Assembly: GCF_040939455.1 (NCBI RefSeq)
Contig: NC_134104.1
Coordinates: 140,652,501-140,716,500, forward strand
Direction of reading: 5' to 3'
From: Microcebus murinus
Lineage: Eukaryota > Chordata > Mammalia > Primates > Cheirogaleidae
DNA: 64,000 nt
A model generated the notes under the pieces. The model was not told the DNA's origin. It saw only the letters and a program-made list of their open reading frames with translations, and did not search any database. The position numbers and the translations under genes are program-made. Shown piece after piece: positions 61,780-64,000 of this stretch. Within the stretch, counting starts at the first letter, position 1. Each line of letters opens with the position of its first letter.

Positions 61780-63477
61780 ACCAACCTTAAAAAAAATAGC
61801 AGTCTGGTTTGACCAAACCTATCATAAAACCCCAAGTGTGCAGGCTGCACTCAACAACCTCAACCCAACACCTCCCTCCAAGCGTGTTTCTTGGAAGGGC
61901 CTAGAAGATTCCTGGATTGAGACCCCAAAGGTGTAGCCTGAGCCTGGCCTGTCTTTTGAAAAAACAAACAGATTTGTAAGCTTCGTGGGAGTTTCCAGGC
62001 CCACCACTGTAAAGATGTCTCCCTTGTCCTTTGACACACGGCGTGAAGCCCAACGGTCACTGTTTGGTTTCTTAGGCTGGTCCAGGGACGCTGCCTGCCA
62101 TGGTGGGGCATCTGTCCAGCCCCATTGCCACTCAGGAAACCCAGGCAGGAGGCAGCCGCTGGGAAGGGTCTGAAACCAGCCCCCGTGGCCACTGCTAATG
62201 TTCACCTAGTGTGGAGAGAGGGGACAAGCTGAAGGAGGTGCGTGTATGCACATGAATTTAAAAGTGACTGACTGAAATGTCGTACATATTCACCATGCTA
62301 GTATCCTTCTGATTTTTGAGACTTTCTAATTACTGCCACTAACTTGTTGTGCTCGCCTCTGGGAGCCAGAAAGAGACCCGCTGCGAACGCTGACCACAAA
62401 GACCGCCTTAGGAAGGAAACGTGCGCTTTTAGCAGTTCTTATTAAGGGAAAATTTAAGAGCACAAAATTTTTTACTGAACCCAACTCAGTGGCAAACAGA
62501 AAATGATTTGTTAGATTGTCAATGGGAAAGGGTTTATTATGACTGCTGGTGGAATAAACAGTGGCCGGTTTCTGCCAGCATTTATGGAAATAACCTTTTT
62601 TAAGTTTTAAATGTGAGCTGTAAACCGAAGCTACTTCAGTTAAAAAAAAAAAAAGAAAGAAAACTCAATACTTAAACTGTGGGGGAAAGGTGGATTGGTG
62701 CCAGAGAAAACATTCTCATTTAATAGTGTTTGAACATGGAACTGCAACGCAGTTCGTAGCGAGGCACTGAGAAAAACCCACAACTAATCCTTCATCGCAG
62801 CTGTCTGAACTCTTGATCATCTGCCATCCCCTCAAACAGCGACTTCTTTTTTCTGGTGACTCCAGGCTTGAATGACCTAGTGTGGAGAGTTTAAACTATG
62901 TACAAGGGAGGAAAGAAAAAAAAAAGGAAAGGAACCTTAACTAAGCCCCAGCCAAAGGTTTTATGCACTGGACTTCCTGTGCCTGTAGCCGGGGGCAAGA
63001 CTGTTCCCCACGCCTGTCCCCATGGCATCGCCCTGAAAGGGGAGACACCGTGACGGCCTTGACTGACCCATTCCCGCCCCAGAAATGAGAGTAGGGAGCA
63101 GCTATGGTTGTAGTCAGTGTTTCTCCCTCTAGGGGAGGCTTGTGAGCAGCCACATCCTAGCACCTGACACTGTCCCCCTGCAAATGTCTGGCTTTGATTG
63201 CTTCTTGAATGAATGAGTTGGCTCAGTGTCGTCTTGGAGCTGGTAGGTAAGATGTTGGTACCTCATTTTATAGGAGAAGAATAGGAAGGAACTAAGCAAT
63301 TTGGCCAAGAGGTTACAAAATAGATTCCGGAGTTTTATCTCCCACTTTCGGGTGGCAGTCAGTAGGCCAGACTATCAGTGTTATTGCTGATGTCTTTTTT
63401 CCATCTTCCCTCCTTGGGTTAGGGTGGTGTTCACGGTCTCCGTCTTGTAGAAAATTAGAACTCAGAAAATAGTTGTA
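61780..63477. other. CRTAP distal 3' UTR or intergenic sequence
   Basis: No protein-coding gene seen. The AT-richer 62220-62660 part looks UTR-like with AATAAA at 62553. In human the next gene, SUSD5, lies tail-to-tail with CRTAP, so a SUSD5 3' UTR on the minus strand is an alternative. Confidence 0.35.

Positions 63478-64000
<523 letters not shown>

Overview
The window is nuclear DNA from a primate, most likely a strepsirrhine (a lemur). About forty 7SL-derived dimeric Alu copies are present. They carry a diagnostic middle segment (CTATAAATAGAAAGAAATTAATTGGCCAAC, or its complement) and a 'GCTAGGCTGACGCCACGGCACTC' right arm, which fits prosimian rather than human Alu. Two L1 3'-end fragments have a UTR of the kind I associate with lemur L1. 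The gene order GLB1 - TMPPE - CRTAP matches the region of human chromosome 3p22.

Layout. Positions 1-16.6 kb are intron 1 of GLB1 (minus strand; only its first coding exon, 16593-16664, lies in the window). Nested in that intron, also on the minus strand, is the single-coding-exon gene TMPPE (12589-13932). TMPPE appears to use the GLB1 CpG-island promoter (about 16380-16980) and to splice into an acceptor just upstream of its start codon. Positions 17-33 kb are intergenic: Alus, old L1, MIR and DNA-transposon relics, an LTR fragment, a retrocopy of SRP19, and a 156-bp tandem duplication. A second CpG island (33230-34110) holds CRTAP exon 1. The seven CRTAP coding exons (plus strand, 33524-58125) join into a complete 401-codon frame. 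Positions 58.1-64 kb are the CRTAP 3' UTR and flank, with a 21-bp minisatellite, and end in two Alus.

Function. GLB1 (lysosomal beta-galactosidase) and TMPPE (a membrane metallophosphoesterase) are linked by a shared promoter, not by pathway. CRTAP belongs to the endoplasmic-reticulum collagen prolyl 3-hydroxylation complex. All three look intact as far as they are covered.

I found no undescribed genetic system. The observations most worth a second look are: a GC-AG donor at CRTAP intron 1; a tail-less insertion of a tRNA-Leu 5' fragment inside a 17-bp target-site duplication; an SRP19 retrocopy that is open throughout but has lost its ATG; a 7SL RNA pseudogene in CRTAP intron 4; the near-perfect tandem duplication of an Alu 3' half plus flank; and an unusually long (about 35 bp) Alu target-site duplication. 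Repeat family names were assigned from memory of consensus sequences and boundaries are good to a few bases unless target-site duplications are stated.
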